Source: Benincasa hispida | Lineage: Eukaryota; Streptophyta; Magnoliopsida; Cucurbitales; Cucurbitaceae | Direction: 5' to 3' | DNA: 64,000 nt | Assembly (NCBI RefSeq): GCF_009727055.1 | Contig: NC_052352.1 | Coordinates: 23,473,512-23,537,511, forward strand | Shown here: in pieces, positions 1 through 11,029 of the stretch | Layout: the number at the start of each line of letters is the position of its first letter | Position numbering within the stretch: the stretch's first letter is position 1 | Made by a program: the position numbers and the translations under genes | The notes under the pieces: model-generated | The model's input: only the letters and a program-made list of their open reading frames with translations | Database searches by the model: none | What the model was told of the DNA's origin: nothing

Positions 1-462
1 TCAAACACTTTAGCCGAGAGAATTATTGTAAATATGTCAGTGTACAATAGGCTTTTAAATAAACAATATGGGAATGCATCTTATTCTCAATAATGACCAG
101 GAAGCACACTTTCCTCTCACTACATTGAGGTACTCTCAACTCTTTGAGTAAGACGCATCTAATCTTTCTCAACAACTCTTGTTAACAGTCAGATCTGAAA
201 ATCTTTAAACTTTCCATACTCTGATCTAGCCGTTTTTAAATATCTGAATATTTGCAAATGGCTTTTAATAGTTTGATTGTTTAATAAAAGTTGTTATGAG
301 ATAGAACAAATAAAATTTTTGAAAATGAATATTTCATTTACAACAAAAATAGTACATTTTGTTCTTTACAAGATCATAAAAAAAGTAAGATCAAGCAGCA
401 ACATCTCCCACTAGTCAAGCTGAGTAAGCGGTCCCTAGGAACTAGTTTGCATGTTTACCTTT
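1..462 (-). other. Internally deleted 3' side of copia element A, mostly unassigned
   Basis: No gene. The first 20 bases match, on the minus strand, the end of a copia RNase H region (compare about 23591-23610). Bases near 428-455 resemble the protease-proximal segment seen at about 26750-26765. Between about 21 and 400 lies AT-rich DNA I cannot match to anything else here. The simplest reading is an element that lost integrase, reverse transcriptase and its 3' LTR, leaving a short filler of unknown origin. The boundaries are approximate. Confidence 0.4.
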
Positions 463-1305
463 CTCTACTCTCTTCTTGGCAAGGTACTAAAAGTAATTTC
501 TCTTCCAGTGCCCTTCTTCGTTGCAGTGGAAACATTTTCCTTTATCTGCAACGTTCTCCTTGCCTTTCTTTCCAGCAAGTTTCTTCTTCCCTTTCCCTTT
601 GCCCTTCTTGACAGGAATACTCTTACTTTGTGAAGAGGAGGTAAAATCAGGCTTGGAGGACGTTCCTCCTTTTTTAGCAGTAGTAACATTTACTTCTGAT
701 TCTAGACCCTTAGTTCTCAACATAGTCTGATAAGCTTATAGCTCATTTAACAAAGTAGTCAAACTATATTCAATTTTATTCATCAATGCATTCGTACAAA
801 ATTGCAGAAAACTCTTCGGAAGAGATTCTAGAATATTACCAACTTGACTTCTCGCGTCAACAACAACGTCATTTACTTCTACCACATTAAAGTGGACCAT
901 CATGTCCAGGACATATTCACGAACAGAGGCCCCCTCTTTCATGCGGCTGTTGTAAATATACTTGATAGCATCATGCCTCAGGGTGAAGGACGGTTGTCCA
1001 AACATCCCTCCTAGAGATTTCATAATCTCTTTGGCAGTACCCATATCCTCGTGTTTCTTTGCCAAAACATTTGATATGCTGGCGAGGATATAAGCACAGG
1101 CTTTATCATTTGCCCTGATCCATCTATCATATACTTCCCGAATAGTTCAGGTTGTATTAGAGCTTGGAACGGGAGGACAATCCTCTGTTAAGACAAACCA
1201 CAAATCGTCTATCACAAGTATCATGTTCAAATTTGATTTCCAGATCACATAATTATCCTCAATCAGTTTATCTGACGCCAATAATTGTATTATTGAACTC
1301 GTCAT
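463..1305 (-). pseudogene. Ty1/copia gag relic of element A (one frame, three stops)
   Basis: Gag would form the cytoplasmic virus-like particle and bind element RNA. Reading down from a Met at 1305 (protein begins MTSSIIQLLASDKL), one frame holds the copia gag N-terminus, a UBN2-type gag domain (1065-739) and a Lys-rich tail with a zinc knuckle near 490-530. The frame is broken only by stops at 1147-1149 (TGA, where Arg CGA is likely), 736-738 (TAA, where Gln CAA is likely) and 487-489 (TAG). The knuckle reads CFHCNEEGHWKRNY: the final Cys of CX2CX4HX4C is Tyr, so zinc binding would be impaired. About 280 codons, close to the usual length. The start was chosen because the same motif begins gag in element L. 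No protease follows; the region beyond is deleted. Confidence 0.85.
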
Positions 1306-1595
1306 TCTGAAATTATAAACAAATTCTATAAGTGAATTGCTTTTAAATCTAATCAAGTTTTAGCAAATTAATAATGTACCCAAGATTATTTTTTTTTGCA
1401 ACGATACTACAACAAGACATTATTGACTAAATACTATCTCCAGAATGACTCATATTCTGATAGTCACTTAGGACTGCTTTTGATCATAAATTATTAACAC
1501 TTAATAATTCTGTAAGTGTAATCCTCTGTTTTCAGACGTCAGAGGTCGGCCCGAACTATGCTACCGAAGTGGAGAGTCAAGGTTGGGAATGGACC
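1306..1595 (-). other. Copia leader, gag-proximal part (element A)
   Basis: Non-coding DNA between gag and the primer site on the minus strand. It matches 27013-27360 and 42456-42790 closely, which identifies it as the 5' leader. It is interrupted at 1595/1596 by a solo LTR and resumes at 3306. Confidence 0.7.
1591..1595. repeat. Target-site duplication GGACC, left copy
   Basis: GGACC precedes the solo LTR and is repeated at 3301-3305. The copia leader at about 42776-42782 shows the uninterrupted site, reading ggacctaag. Confidence 0.9.
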
Positions 1596-1623
1596 TGATA
1601 ACGGGCAGAAATGCACGTTATTA
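1596..1623 (+). promoter_or_regulatory. Terminal hairpin of the LTR with GAAA loop
   Basis: The first 28 bases fold as a stem of about 11 pairs capped by GAAA, with one G-A mismatch and one G-T wobble. The same hairpin, with different paired bases, ends the LTR at 63047-63073. Confidence 0.6.
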
Positions 1624-2122
1624 CAGTACTAAGTTATTAAACAATGCAGGTTTGCGTTGATAAAAATATATAAGATTGCGTCCAAAAGCATTAAGTTCAC
1701 ACAACATTGCGGTCGCATGCGTCCATCGCATTAAAATAGTTAACTTATGTATTTTTGTGCAGAATATGCGTTGACGCAAGGCGGAAAATGCGATCCAAAG
1801 AAATTAACGGTCGAGCGCATCAAAAGATTGCATTAACGCAAGGTTATGCAGTCATTTGTGCTCGCAAATATCTGCTCAAGAAGGTTGCTGCATAGAGCCG
1901 GCACAACTTGGTGGGCGCATCTGGGTGAAAAGCATAATAAATCACGATGGGACAGAAAGCTAATGACGGTCGATTCCAAATTAAGTTGACAAGCTGTTAA
2001 CAATTTACTGTAGCAAGTACACTCAACTTTTCGGTGATAAATATTCGACGCATCAGACAGAGAATTAATGCCATCCCATCAGAGTAATAATAAGAGAGAA
2101 TAAGCCTTTCACCCCGAAGCTC

Positions 2123-2130
2123 TATAAATA
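2123..2130 (+). promoter_or_regulatory. TATA box of the gypsy LTR
   Basis: TATAAATA in the context ctctataaatacc. The other family member has the same core in reverse at 62473-62480, which supports a conserved promoter. Confidence 0.65.
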
Positions 2131-3305
2131 CCAGAGGCCACTTTCAGTGAAGAAGTTCGACAGTTAGATAATTTTCTTAGCCTTGTTCATAGTTTTCTTT
2201 TACTTAGAAGGCGGAGTGAGAGAAGGGAAGAGACGCCGAAAGATCGCCTTGGTCAACTCAAGAGAGAACCCAAGAGGCGTGGAAAAATAGAGAGAGGACC
2301 GACTCTTGCGAGAGCAAGTTTATCTTTTGAGCAGAGTAGAGAAGAACAGTGTAAAAGCCTTGGGAAGCAAGAGATTGCTACTAGGCTCTTTATTCTTATT
2401 CCGCATTGTTATTCTGTATTTCAATTCTATATCTATAAAATGGAACTTGCTTATCTACATCTGTTCACTCTCTTACAAGAACGCATGGGTATCTAAATCT
2501 ATCGAATGGGTTGAGAAGAACTTAGTTAATATGACCTAGGATCTTCATTGCATGCGATTATCTTGTCTTATGTTGCACCCAACACCCTTTTAGAGCTACT
2601 TGAGAGAGAGTCTAAAGAAAAAACCCGAGACTTGAGAGAGCTAGGTTAGAATCTAGACTTGAGAGAGCAAGATTGGATCTGCATAAGCAAGAGATAGGGA
2701 CTTAGAGATAAGCTTTGTTTGCCAACATGCATCGCATGCACCCTAGAGATAGGTTATGGTATTATGCGGTCGCTTGTATGTGTATGTGTTCATTCGTCAT
2801 CGCATAGACAAGAATAGAGGTTTATGTGTAGGTCCTATAGACTTATCGCATATATCGCATCCGTTCTTAAAACTAGAAGCCGTAGCATTTGCGTTGAGAG
2901 ATGATTTGCCATTGTATGTGTGTTGCATGATCGCATAACATAAACGCAATCCTAGGAAGTGTTAGCTAAACCCCTTCTCAACCTGTTCCCCGCATACTCA
3001 TCACATCTTCCGTATTATTAACTCTTTTCTTACTCCGGCGCATACATTTTACACCGCAAACAACAACCCATATACTCTTTGATTTATTGTCACCATAAAG
3101 TCATCTTAAAAATTATTGCCACACATTGTTTTCCTTAGTCCCTGAGTTCGACTCTGGACTTACTAGAAAACTCAGCAGGATTTATACTTGGGTTCTGTTG
3201 AGAACTCTGTTGCACACACGCATTTTTCATCACCGCAATTTCCTTTCATTCCATCACTGCAACCCTTTTCATTATTTTCACCACATAAAATAACGCATCA
3301 GGACC

Positions 3306-5504
3306 TAAGAAATCCTATCCATTTTTGGAGCTTGAAGTTGTTCTGAATCCTATGTTACAACCCTCCAAGGGGATAGTCATCGTTAAACGACTAGCAAAGG
3401 GCCGCTTAAAGCTACCTAGCAGGTGCAACATAGGAATCTCACGGTCCAAACTAACGAAAGAGACCGCAGGATATGTTGACACATTTCCTTCACCCACTTA
3501 CTATGAAAAACTTCCCTCGTTTACCTTGGTATTGACTCATACATCCACTTTCCGAATGGAGATCACTTCCAGGGTGACACGAAGCGTCATATGAATCTCA
3601 CGGTGTGAAATATGTGGAGACATGAAAGTTGAAATCGTAACTTGATTTCTGTGCGAACAACTTCCCTTTATTCATCAAAATCTAAATTTAAACTAAAAAA
3701 TACTTTCTCAATAGAGGTCACTTCCAGGGTGACACGAAGTACCACTTAAATCTAGACTGTGAACTCTTAGAGACATGAGAGCTAAAAAGAATGTATTGTA
3801 TATGTTATTAATCTCCTACTGAAGTTTTCTAATAACTTTATCTTATAGAAGTTATTGGACTACCACTAAAGTGTTCTATTAAAAGGGTAAATTTATACTT
3901 AGGTTCTTTTCCAGCTAATAAAAACAACTCTAAGTCTATATGGTTTATCCAAGTATAACACTTATAAATGGATTTAAACCTACGATGTCTAGGTGATAAA
4001 CCGTTTTATTACCTCACACCGCTCACATATGCTCATAAAATCGGTTACCAACGCTCAATAATTCGGCCATAATCCCTAGGTAGGAGGTGTTACGTAGACC
4101 GTCAACTTAAATACCCCCAATCTTCGATAGAATTATATACCGATTGAGTTTGTAACCCTAGTTTTACAAGTTTACTGACCTATTTTAACTATTAAAATGA
4201 GTGGTTAGCCTACGTGAGCATGCAACTGTTCTTTGTTATGGATTTTAAATGTCTAACCCAATTTTATAACAACTTATAAAACTTTAGACATACTAAACAT
4301 CCACAACATACATAAAGCCATTCAATATTTAATATAACAATTATATTAAATACAAGAAACCTTAACATGCATACTATATATTATAATAAATTATAACATA
4401 CTTTCAGTGCATGTAACATGCTTCCTATGGTGGGATTTTAAATCTAAATGGTATACTGTATACACATACAAGATTTATTTAATTATAACATACATCAAAT
4501 GCATAAATAATTAAACACAGACTGATATGGTTTTAGTTTTGGCAAAAACAAGCAAACGAAAGCCTAATTATTACAAAACAGCTTCAAAATCGCTCGAACC
4601 ACTCCAAAATGCTTAAACTGGACCCGAACCGTCTGAACCGAACCAGCCAAAAACCATTTGAGGTTGAACCGGTCGAATCGGCTGCTCTCGCTCTATGCTC
4701 AAAATCTCGCTAAGACTCAACGTTTTGTGTTGACAACCATCGTCTTGCATTTTCTTGATTGTTTAGTGTTTGCCTGATCGTGTAGCACCAACGCATAGCA
4801 CCATCGTCTAGTTCTGGAGAATGCTACACGATTATTGTGTAGCTCCATCATCTAATGCTAGACAAATACTACAGGATTGTTGAGTGCCATCGCATAACGC
4901 CTTTTATTGATCGTTTAGTGCGCGCATAGCTACACGATCGTGTAGCGCTATCGCATAGTGTTTCAACACATCGCTTAGCTACCGCACAAAGGTAAACGAT
5001 CATGTAGTGCTATCGCATAGCTCTTCAATGCATCGTTTAGCTCCAACACGAAGCTCATGATTGTGTAACGCTAGTGTATAGTGCTCGTTTAGCTCCCGCA
5101 GGTACACGATCGTCTAGCACACAACACTTCAACGCTCAATGCCTGAAGCTACATGATTGTCTAGCTTTTCTTCACATCATCTAATGTCTGAGCTAAACGA
5201 TCGTCTAGCACTGAACCTCAATGACGATATGAATAGAGGCTGAAAAACTGGAATCTGCAACTCAACCTCTTCACTTGTTTCTTTAATTACAGCTTAATTT
5301 CAGCTCTAATGACTCCGAATAAATTACAGACTCTTAAGAACACATATAAGCTCATCAAACAAGAGCCAATTACAAATTTAATCGAGAAATAAAAAAGAAA
5401 TTAGAAGCCAAAACTCATAAAACCATATCAGTACAACAGTTTCATATAACTCATATAAAACACCTACCACACCAAAATTAAATTGAATTGAATGCTTATA
5501 TGAT
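3306..5504 (-). other. Copia leader, distal part (element A)
   Basis: Continuation of the non-coding leader up to the primer site; no gene seen in 2.2 kb. It shares blocks with the leaders at 29589-30748, 42456-44801 and 55724-58380. One is the block at about 4068-4130 (cataatccctaggtagg...). Another is the cacggtgtga and gggtgacac module at 3560-3610, partly repeated at 3718-3780. The 89-aa frame at 3325-3594 falls in conserved leader DNA and its counterparts are not open, so I do not call it a gene. Confidence 0.65.
4725..5215. repeat. Array of CGATCG / CGATCGTGTAGC-type palindromic motifs
   Basis: About 500 bp holds many variants of acgatcgtttag, gatcgtgtagc and catcgtttagc at irregular spacing. 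One, at 4929-4946, is a perfect 18-bp palindrome, GCTACACGATCGTGTAGC. Comparable arrays occur at 14230-14460, 55085-55265 and 56050-56575. No protein is apparent. Confidence 0.75.
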
Positions 5505-5516
5505 GCTCTTATACCA
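5505..5516 (-). other. Primer binding site of element A (initiator Met tRNA type)
   Basis: The minus strand reads TGGTATAAGAGC, one change from the copia site TGGTATCAGAGC. It sits two bases from the LTR, as expected for the start of minus-strand DNA synthesis. Confidence 0.8.
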
Positions 5517-5518
5517 AT

Positions 5519-7309
5519 TATTAGATTATATCATCACGCAGTGGAAGCAACAAGGATCAATAGACACTTTAATTCATTAATTTTAGTAGAAATGAAAGCA
5601 TGCTCTAGCAGAAATAAATGGGTTTCAAGTCTTACCTTTGTAGAACTCTTGAAATCTCAATTTCCAGCTGCAATTTTTTCCAAATCTCGTTGTAGACTAC
5701 CACAAGATTTTCCTTACTATTCTCTTGTGCTCTAGATTGAGTTGTGAGACTCAAAATAAGTTGGAATTAAGGGAACTTGGAGAATAGCTTACAGCAGCAA
5801 CCCATTTGAAGAACTCCTTCTTCAATCGAATTTTTCAGCAAAAATTCTTACGATTGCATTGCCTCAAATTCACTCCAATCTCTTCAATATATTGCAGATC
5901 ATCATGCAAAGAGAATGGCTGCATAAGATGCAGCTCATGCTTGGAGTAATTGAAGCTTAAAGATGATGGGTTATGGGTGAGTTACTTGAAGATGATAATG
6001 GAAAAACTATTTTTCCATTTTGTGTATTCTTCTATTTTCAAATTCCAAATTTGATTTTAAAATCACATTTGATTCAAAAATCAAAATTTATTAATTTTCT
6101 AATAAAATTAATAAATAATTATTTAAACAATTTAAATAATTCTAATTAATTTAATATCCAATATTAAATTAATTTTACACAAATCCATGTTCATATATTT
6201 GAATATTTATTCTCCAATTCCATTTAATTCTAATTTGAACGTTTCAATTTAACTTATCACACTACTCTAGAGCTAATCCATTTTCGAGTTAGTAGGGAGA
6301 CCTCGCGAATCTACAGATCATAGACTCCAATGATCCGAGATTAATTGGCTAAACTCATTAGACCGAACTAACCCCCATTCATTAACTAATTGGTCACTCC
6401 ACTAAAGCCCATAGTTGAACTCCTCTCACTATATATATATTATGTCCACTCAATATAACCATGATTAGTAAGTTAACCCTTCACAGGTTGTTCGTAATAA
6501 CGGCTAGATCGAATCTCTATTTTACCCCTGAAATTACCTCTTGTTCCTTAAGTCCCACTGATCCTCTAATGAACAATTGATTTGTGATCCAATCAACAAA
6601 CCGAGTCCTTCTCGAGCCAGTGAAAGGGTAAGGCCCCTTATTCAAGACCCAGAATTAACATTTAAGGAAAGAACCTCTCTACTATCCCTAACAATGAGTA
6701 GGAGTGAATTCCGTCTTGCACCCTATGTTCCCAGCTATTTATTTGGTCTTACCCCTGAAATGGAAGGTTATTGAGCTGGCGCTGTTGAGCCAATCCTCAC
6801 CTATGAAAATCTAAGGATAATCCCGTATAAACAAGAGTTCATAATTAGCTCATGATTAAAGTCAAGTTACCTAGGTCATCGCTTTGAAATAGTCAGTCTT
6901 AAACAGTAAACAACGTTGTAAAGTAAGATCGTGGTCCGATCTTGTACAAACCCTTTTGCACAAGGACACCCCCACTTCTCATGTCATAACATGAACAAAT
7001 TAGGATCACTTCATTTGTAGTACTTTACAACTCTTTGTAACAACTACAGAGCATACCACATCCAATAGTGTTACCAGAATAAGGCACCTAACCTTATTCA
7101 TATACTATAGATCATTTTGACTATTTACTCGAACTTGATCCACTTTTATGTCTCTACATAAAGTTCAAGTACTCATGTAATAGTCAAGGGACTTTTAGGT
7201 TTATTGGATTTCTAATAAGCAAAACATCTATTCAATAACAACTTATTGAATTTTCAGAATAAGTTCTATTGTTTACACACCATGAGTTTTAGGACATAAT
7301 TTTTTCCGA
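5519..7309 (-). mobile_element. 5' LTR of copia element A (family Cop-1), outer end lost
   Basis: About 1.8 kb of non-coding DNA matching the LTRs at 21446-23442, 34899-36551 and 44816-50995. Landmarks are the stretch near 6545-6600 (cccactgatcctctaatgaa), the block around 6740-6780 and the end gagttttaggacata. Other copies finish acccaaca, but here the last bases are replaced by ttttttccgatgtgg, so the outer end is truncated and no target duplication can be read. The small frames inside (5541, 6577) are shadows of LTR DNA. Confidence 0.8.
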
Positions 7310-7530
7310 TGTGGAAACATTGGAAATTAAACCAACTACACCTCCCCCTGTGCTCACATAGTTATGGAACATTTTTTTTTCTTTTCTTATTTCGGAATAT
7401 ATCTTTTTGTTTCTTTATAAATATCAGTTATGAAAGTTAATATGAAATGGGAGACAAAGGGAGATCTATAAAATATAGTTTGGGGAGTTAAATTTAGGAA
7501 TCAACAATAATTCATCATATCAACTAATTA
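7310..7530. repeat. Segment shared with 53430-53630, identity unknown
   Basis: Words such as ttatggaaca, a T-rich run, gttataaaagttaa-like text and aatatagtttgg follow in the same order in both places. In each case the segment lies beside a copia LTR. I cannot name the element. Confidence 0.5.
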
Positions 7531-7709
7531 CTTTTACTTTCATAACCTCGAGAAAAACATTGATTACTATTGACCAAAAATGTTGCATAAGTTAATTATT
7601 GTTCTATGTTAAAGAAAAAAATATTATATAAAAATAATGAATATATAATGTCATAAGTGATTCTTATTTATGAATTTGACAATATATAATTTTAACTAAC
7701 GAATCTTAT
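7531..7709. other. AT-rich DNA, nothing recognised
   Basis: No open frame of note, no repeat match within the window and no clear boundaries. Confidence 0.5.
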
Positions 7710-8919
7710 TATCACTGTCAACGGAGACATTTGAACGGAGGTATCTTATACAAAGAGCTTGTATACAATCGGACCACGAAATGAATAGTATCTCTATATA
7801 ACACCGTTGCTAAAGGAGACTTACATTTCACTAGGATGACCATAGATGACTTGATCTTAATCCTGAGTGAGTTGTGAACTCCTATTTATGAAGAAAATCC
7901 TTTAATTTGTATGGGTGAGAGTGGTCGTGTTAGCCGACTCAACAAGCCTACCTTTTTGGGGATTTGTCCGAGTAGGGAATTATTAACACAACTACACAGG
8001 ATGGAATTTACTCATTCTCGTCCTTAGGGAAAGTAGATAAATTACTCCCTTAATAGCTATTTTCGGGTCTTGAACAATGAGACATCAACCTCTCACTAGC
8101 CCGAGAGGTGTCAGTTTATAGTTGGACTATAAATTGTTTGTTCATTGGAGGAATCAGTGGTACTTAAGAAGTTACATGTAACTATAGGGATAAAACAGTA
8201 ATTTGACCCAGTTGTAGTTATGAGAAATTTATGAAGGGTCGATTCACTGTTGATTGGTTATATCTGTGGACACAAAAATATATCTGCATGCGAAGAGTGC
8301 AACTATCGATCTTTAGTAGAGTGACCGATAGTCAATGAACATTGATTAATTTAATTAAAAAGTTTAATTAATTAATCTCATATTATTGGAGCTTCTAATA
8401 TGTAGATCCATAAGGTCCCCTTGTTAGCTCACTAAAAAATAGTAATGAGGAATGACTTAAATTGTTCAAATCACTTGAAGGAATTTTATATTAATATAAT
8501 TAATATGTAATGTGGTTAATTATAGATGTGGTCTATAATCCAAATTATGTAAGAGAGAAATATTTGAATGAGATTTGAATATTAAATTCATATGAATTGG
8601 ATTCATATAGAATTACAATATAAGAGAGTTATAGTTGAATGAGATTCAAATATTAGATTTATATGAATTTGATTCATAAAAAGATGTATGCATATAAATA
8701 TGTGATATTTATATGTTAATTAATCAACTCTATATTGAATATGATTTAATATAGTTATTTAGTTGATTAATTAATGGTTAATTAATTGATTAAGGAATAA
8801 TGGAGAATAGAGGCTAGTATAAATATGTGATATTTATGTTAATTAATTAACTCTATATTAAATGTGAATTAATATATAGTTATTTAATTAGTATGTCAAT
8901 TAATTAAATAATAGTTATT
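7710..8919 (+). mobile_element. Copia LTR fragment, plus orientation
   Basis: The order of landmarks (cttatacaaagag, ggaccacga, gtatgggtgagagtgg, ggtcttgaaca, atcagtggtactta, gaagggtcg, aaggtcccctt) is the same as in the LTR at 53631-55709. Neither terminus nor a primer site is present. The right side grades into AT-rich DNA with repeated gattcatatgaattgg-like palindromes and then a minisatellite. Confidence 0.75.
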
Positions 8920-9541
8920 TCATATGCGAGATCAAGTTTAAGTTGTCTGGCTCCGCGTCATATGCGAGACCAAGTCTGGTTCGCCTAACTCTGCCTCATA
9001 TGTAAGATCAAGTCCGATCCTCATGGCTCTGTCTCATACATGAGATCAAGTTTGGGTTGTTTGGCTCTGCCTCATATATGAAATTGAGTTCGGTCCGCCT
9101 AGCTCTGCCTTATCTACAAGATCGCATCTGGTCTGTCTGGCTCTGTCTCATATGCGAGATCAAGTCCGGTCTACAAGGTTCTGCCTTATATATGAGATCA
9201 AGTCTGATTTTCCTGGCTCTACCTCATCTACGCCAATTTGATCTACTTGGCTTTGCCTCATATGCGAGATCAAAACTGATTTGCATGGTTTCACCTCATC
9301 TGCAGAATCAAGTTTGGTATGGCTGACTCCGTCTCACATGCGAAATCAAGTCTAGTCTTTCTGACCCTGCCTCATCTGGGAGATCAAATCCGATCAGCCT
9401 GGCTCTACCTCATATGTGAGATCAAGTCCAGTCTTCCTAGCTCTGCCTTATATGCGAGATCAAGTTCAATCTGCTTGGCTTCACCTCATTTACGAGAATA
9501 AGCCCGATCTGCCTAGCTCCGTATCATCTATAAGATAGAAG
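8920..9541. repeat. 38-bp minisatellite, 16 units plus a partial one
   Basis: Units begin tcatatgcgagatcaag and end tggctctgcc. Starts at 8920, 8958 and 8996 are exactly 38 bp apart. The start at 9524 gives 604 bp, which equals 15 units of 38 plus one of 34 (the short unit near 9224). Units differ by many substitutions, often at CpG. Because 38 is not a multiple of 3, the 60-89 aa frames inside are chance readings. Confidence 0.93.
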
Positions 9542-9603
9542 CCAACAAAACCCTCAAGTCAAGGACTTAGGCTAAATCCAATGGAATCCTCAAGTCGCGG
9601 ACT
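9542..9603. repeat. Short degenerate direct repeat
   Basis: The words cctcaagtcaaggactt and cctcaagtcgcggactt occur once each in this 62-bp spacer between the minisatellite and the LTR. Confidence 0.5.
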
Positions 9604-10024
9604 TGTTGGGGTTGATGCCCTCGTAGGGTCCTATAGTTTGTAATTGTATTGTACAAGCATTTTATTTATGCAATAAAATATATGATGTTTTATTTTAAAA
9701 TTAGTTGCATTAATCACAAACCAATAAACTAATATCCAAGGTTATCTTGTAGCTTAAACATGTATGTAGAAACATACGGGTGGATCATGTTTAAGTGATA
9801 ACCTAAATCACGTGTAGTAAATGGATAAGGCTGGATACCTTATCTTGATGACACTACGAGTATGGCCCACTTTGTAAATGTTACAATTGTTGTAAAGTGC
9901 TACAAAAGATTTGATCATAATCATTCATGTGGAGACATGTGAGTGGGGATATTTTATACTAAAGATATCCAAATCCCCGATTAAATAGAGACGCGAATTA
10001 CATTCTTCGACCCCGACCCCATCC

Positions 10025-10285
10025 CACACACACACACGCACACACATGCACATGCACACGCACACACATGCACATGCACACGCACACACACATGACATGC
10101 ACACACACACACACACACAAGCACACACACACACGCACACACGCATATACACACACACGCACACACACACGCGCACGCACACACATACACACGCATGCAC
10201 ACGCACACACGCACACACACACACACATGCGCAGATACACACACACGCATGCACACACATACATACACACACACACACACACACA
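10025..10285. repeat. Imperfect (CA)n microsatellite
   Basis: About 260 bp of CA dinucleotides interrupted by CG, TG and TA steps (cacacg, catgca, catac). The frames here encode only His-Thr or Cys-Val repeats and are not genes. Confidence 0.97.
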
Positions 10286-11020
10286 TTGTCTAATTGGTTC
10301 CTTAAGGGTTGATTATGGTGCTTGAACAATGTGGCACCACACCCCGTCTTGGCCCAATAGAGGTTTGGTCATAGTTAGACTATGATTTATTGTTCATTAT
10401 AGGGATCAGTGGTACTTAAGGAGTTAGATGTAACTATAGGGGCGAAATGATAATTTTGGCCCAACTGTACTTATGAGCAATTTGTGAAGGGTCGTTGTAT
10501 TGTAAATTGATTATATCCAATGGACACAGAAATATATCTGTAGTGCGAAGAGTTCAGTTGTCGGTCTTTAGTGGAGTGCCCAACAGTTAATGGATGGTGA
10601 ATAATTTAACTAAAAAGTTTAATTAATTATTCACGTATCATTGGAGCTTCAAGCTACAGGTCCACAAGGTCCCCTCGGTAGCTCAACGAGATTTAATGAG
10701 AATCAGTTTTTGGATTAATTTGAATTGTTCAAATTACTTGAGGGAATTAATTATATGTGATATAATTAATTAAATTTTAATTATATATGATATAATTACT
10801 ATAATGTATTTGATACATTATGATATTGAGTATTTATTTGAGAGAAATTACATATTTGAATACAATATAATATGATTCAAATATTAATTATGTGAGTTGG
10901 ATTAATATGATTAAATTTAATATAAATGAGATTTATATTAAATATCATTGTTTAAACTATAGATTATATTGTATGGATACAATATCAAAATATAGATTAT
11001 ATATTATATTTGATATAACA

Positions 11021-11029
11021 TATAGTTTA
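11021..11029. repeat. 9-bp target duplication of the MITE, left copy
   Basis: TATAGTTTA here, and TATAGTCTA at 11281-11289 (one mismatch). The sister LTR around 13125-13140 shows the uninterrupted site in reverse. Confidence 0.75.

Larger units (their letters stand above)
1596..3300 (+). mobile_element. Solo LTR of a Ty3/gypsy element (family Gyp-1)
   Basis: This 1705-bp block starts TGATAACGG and ends CGCATCA. It is flanked by perfect 5-bp duplications and removing it restores the copia leader. There is no primer site, coding region or second LTR, so it is a solo LTR left by LTR-LTR recombination. The family is assigned by its start and its TATA region, which match the LTR at 61007-63073, and by a segment near 3145 (cctgagttcgac) that matches both other family members. 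A TATA box lies at 2123-2130, so the element reads left to right. The 60-aa and 77-aa frames inside are not convincing genes. Confidence 0.88.

Noticed and set aside
3325..3594. 89-aa frame in the leader of element A as a conserved leader peptide
   Set aside because: Equivalent DNA at 27370-27630 and 42790-43050 is conserved as nucleotide sequence, but the frame is broken there.
9057..9501. Two frames of 89 and 60 aa with repeated ICEIKS and LALPHL-like words
   Set aside because: They come from the 38-bp minisatellite; the unit length is not a multiple of three and neighbouring units shift frame.
8920..9541. A possible CRISPR array
   Set aside because: Units are directly adjacent with no unique spacers and the DNA is from a eukaryote.
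9925..10329. Overlapping frames of 85-134 aa encoding Cys-Val or His-Thr repeats
   Set aside because: They are six-frame readings of a CA dinucleotide repeat.
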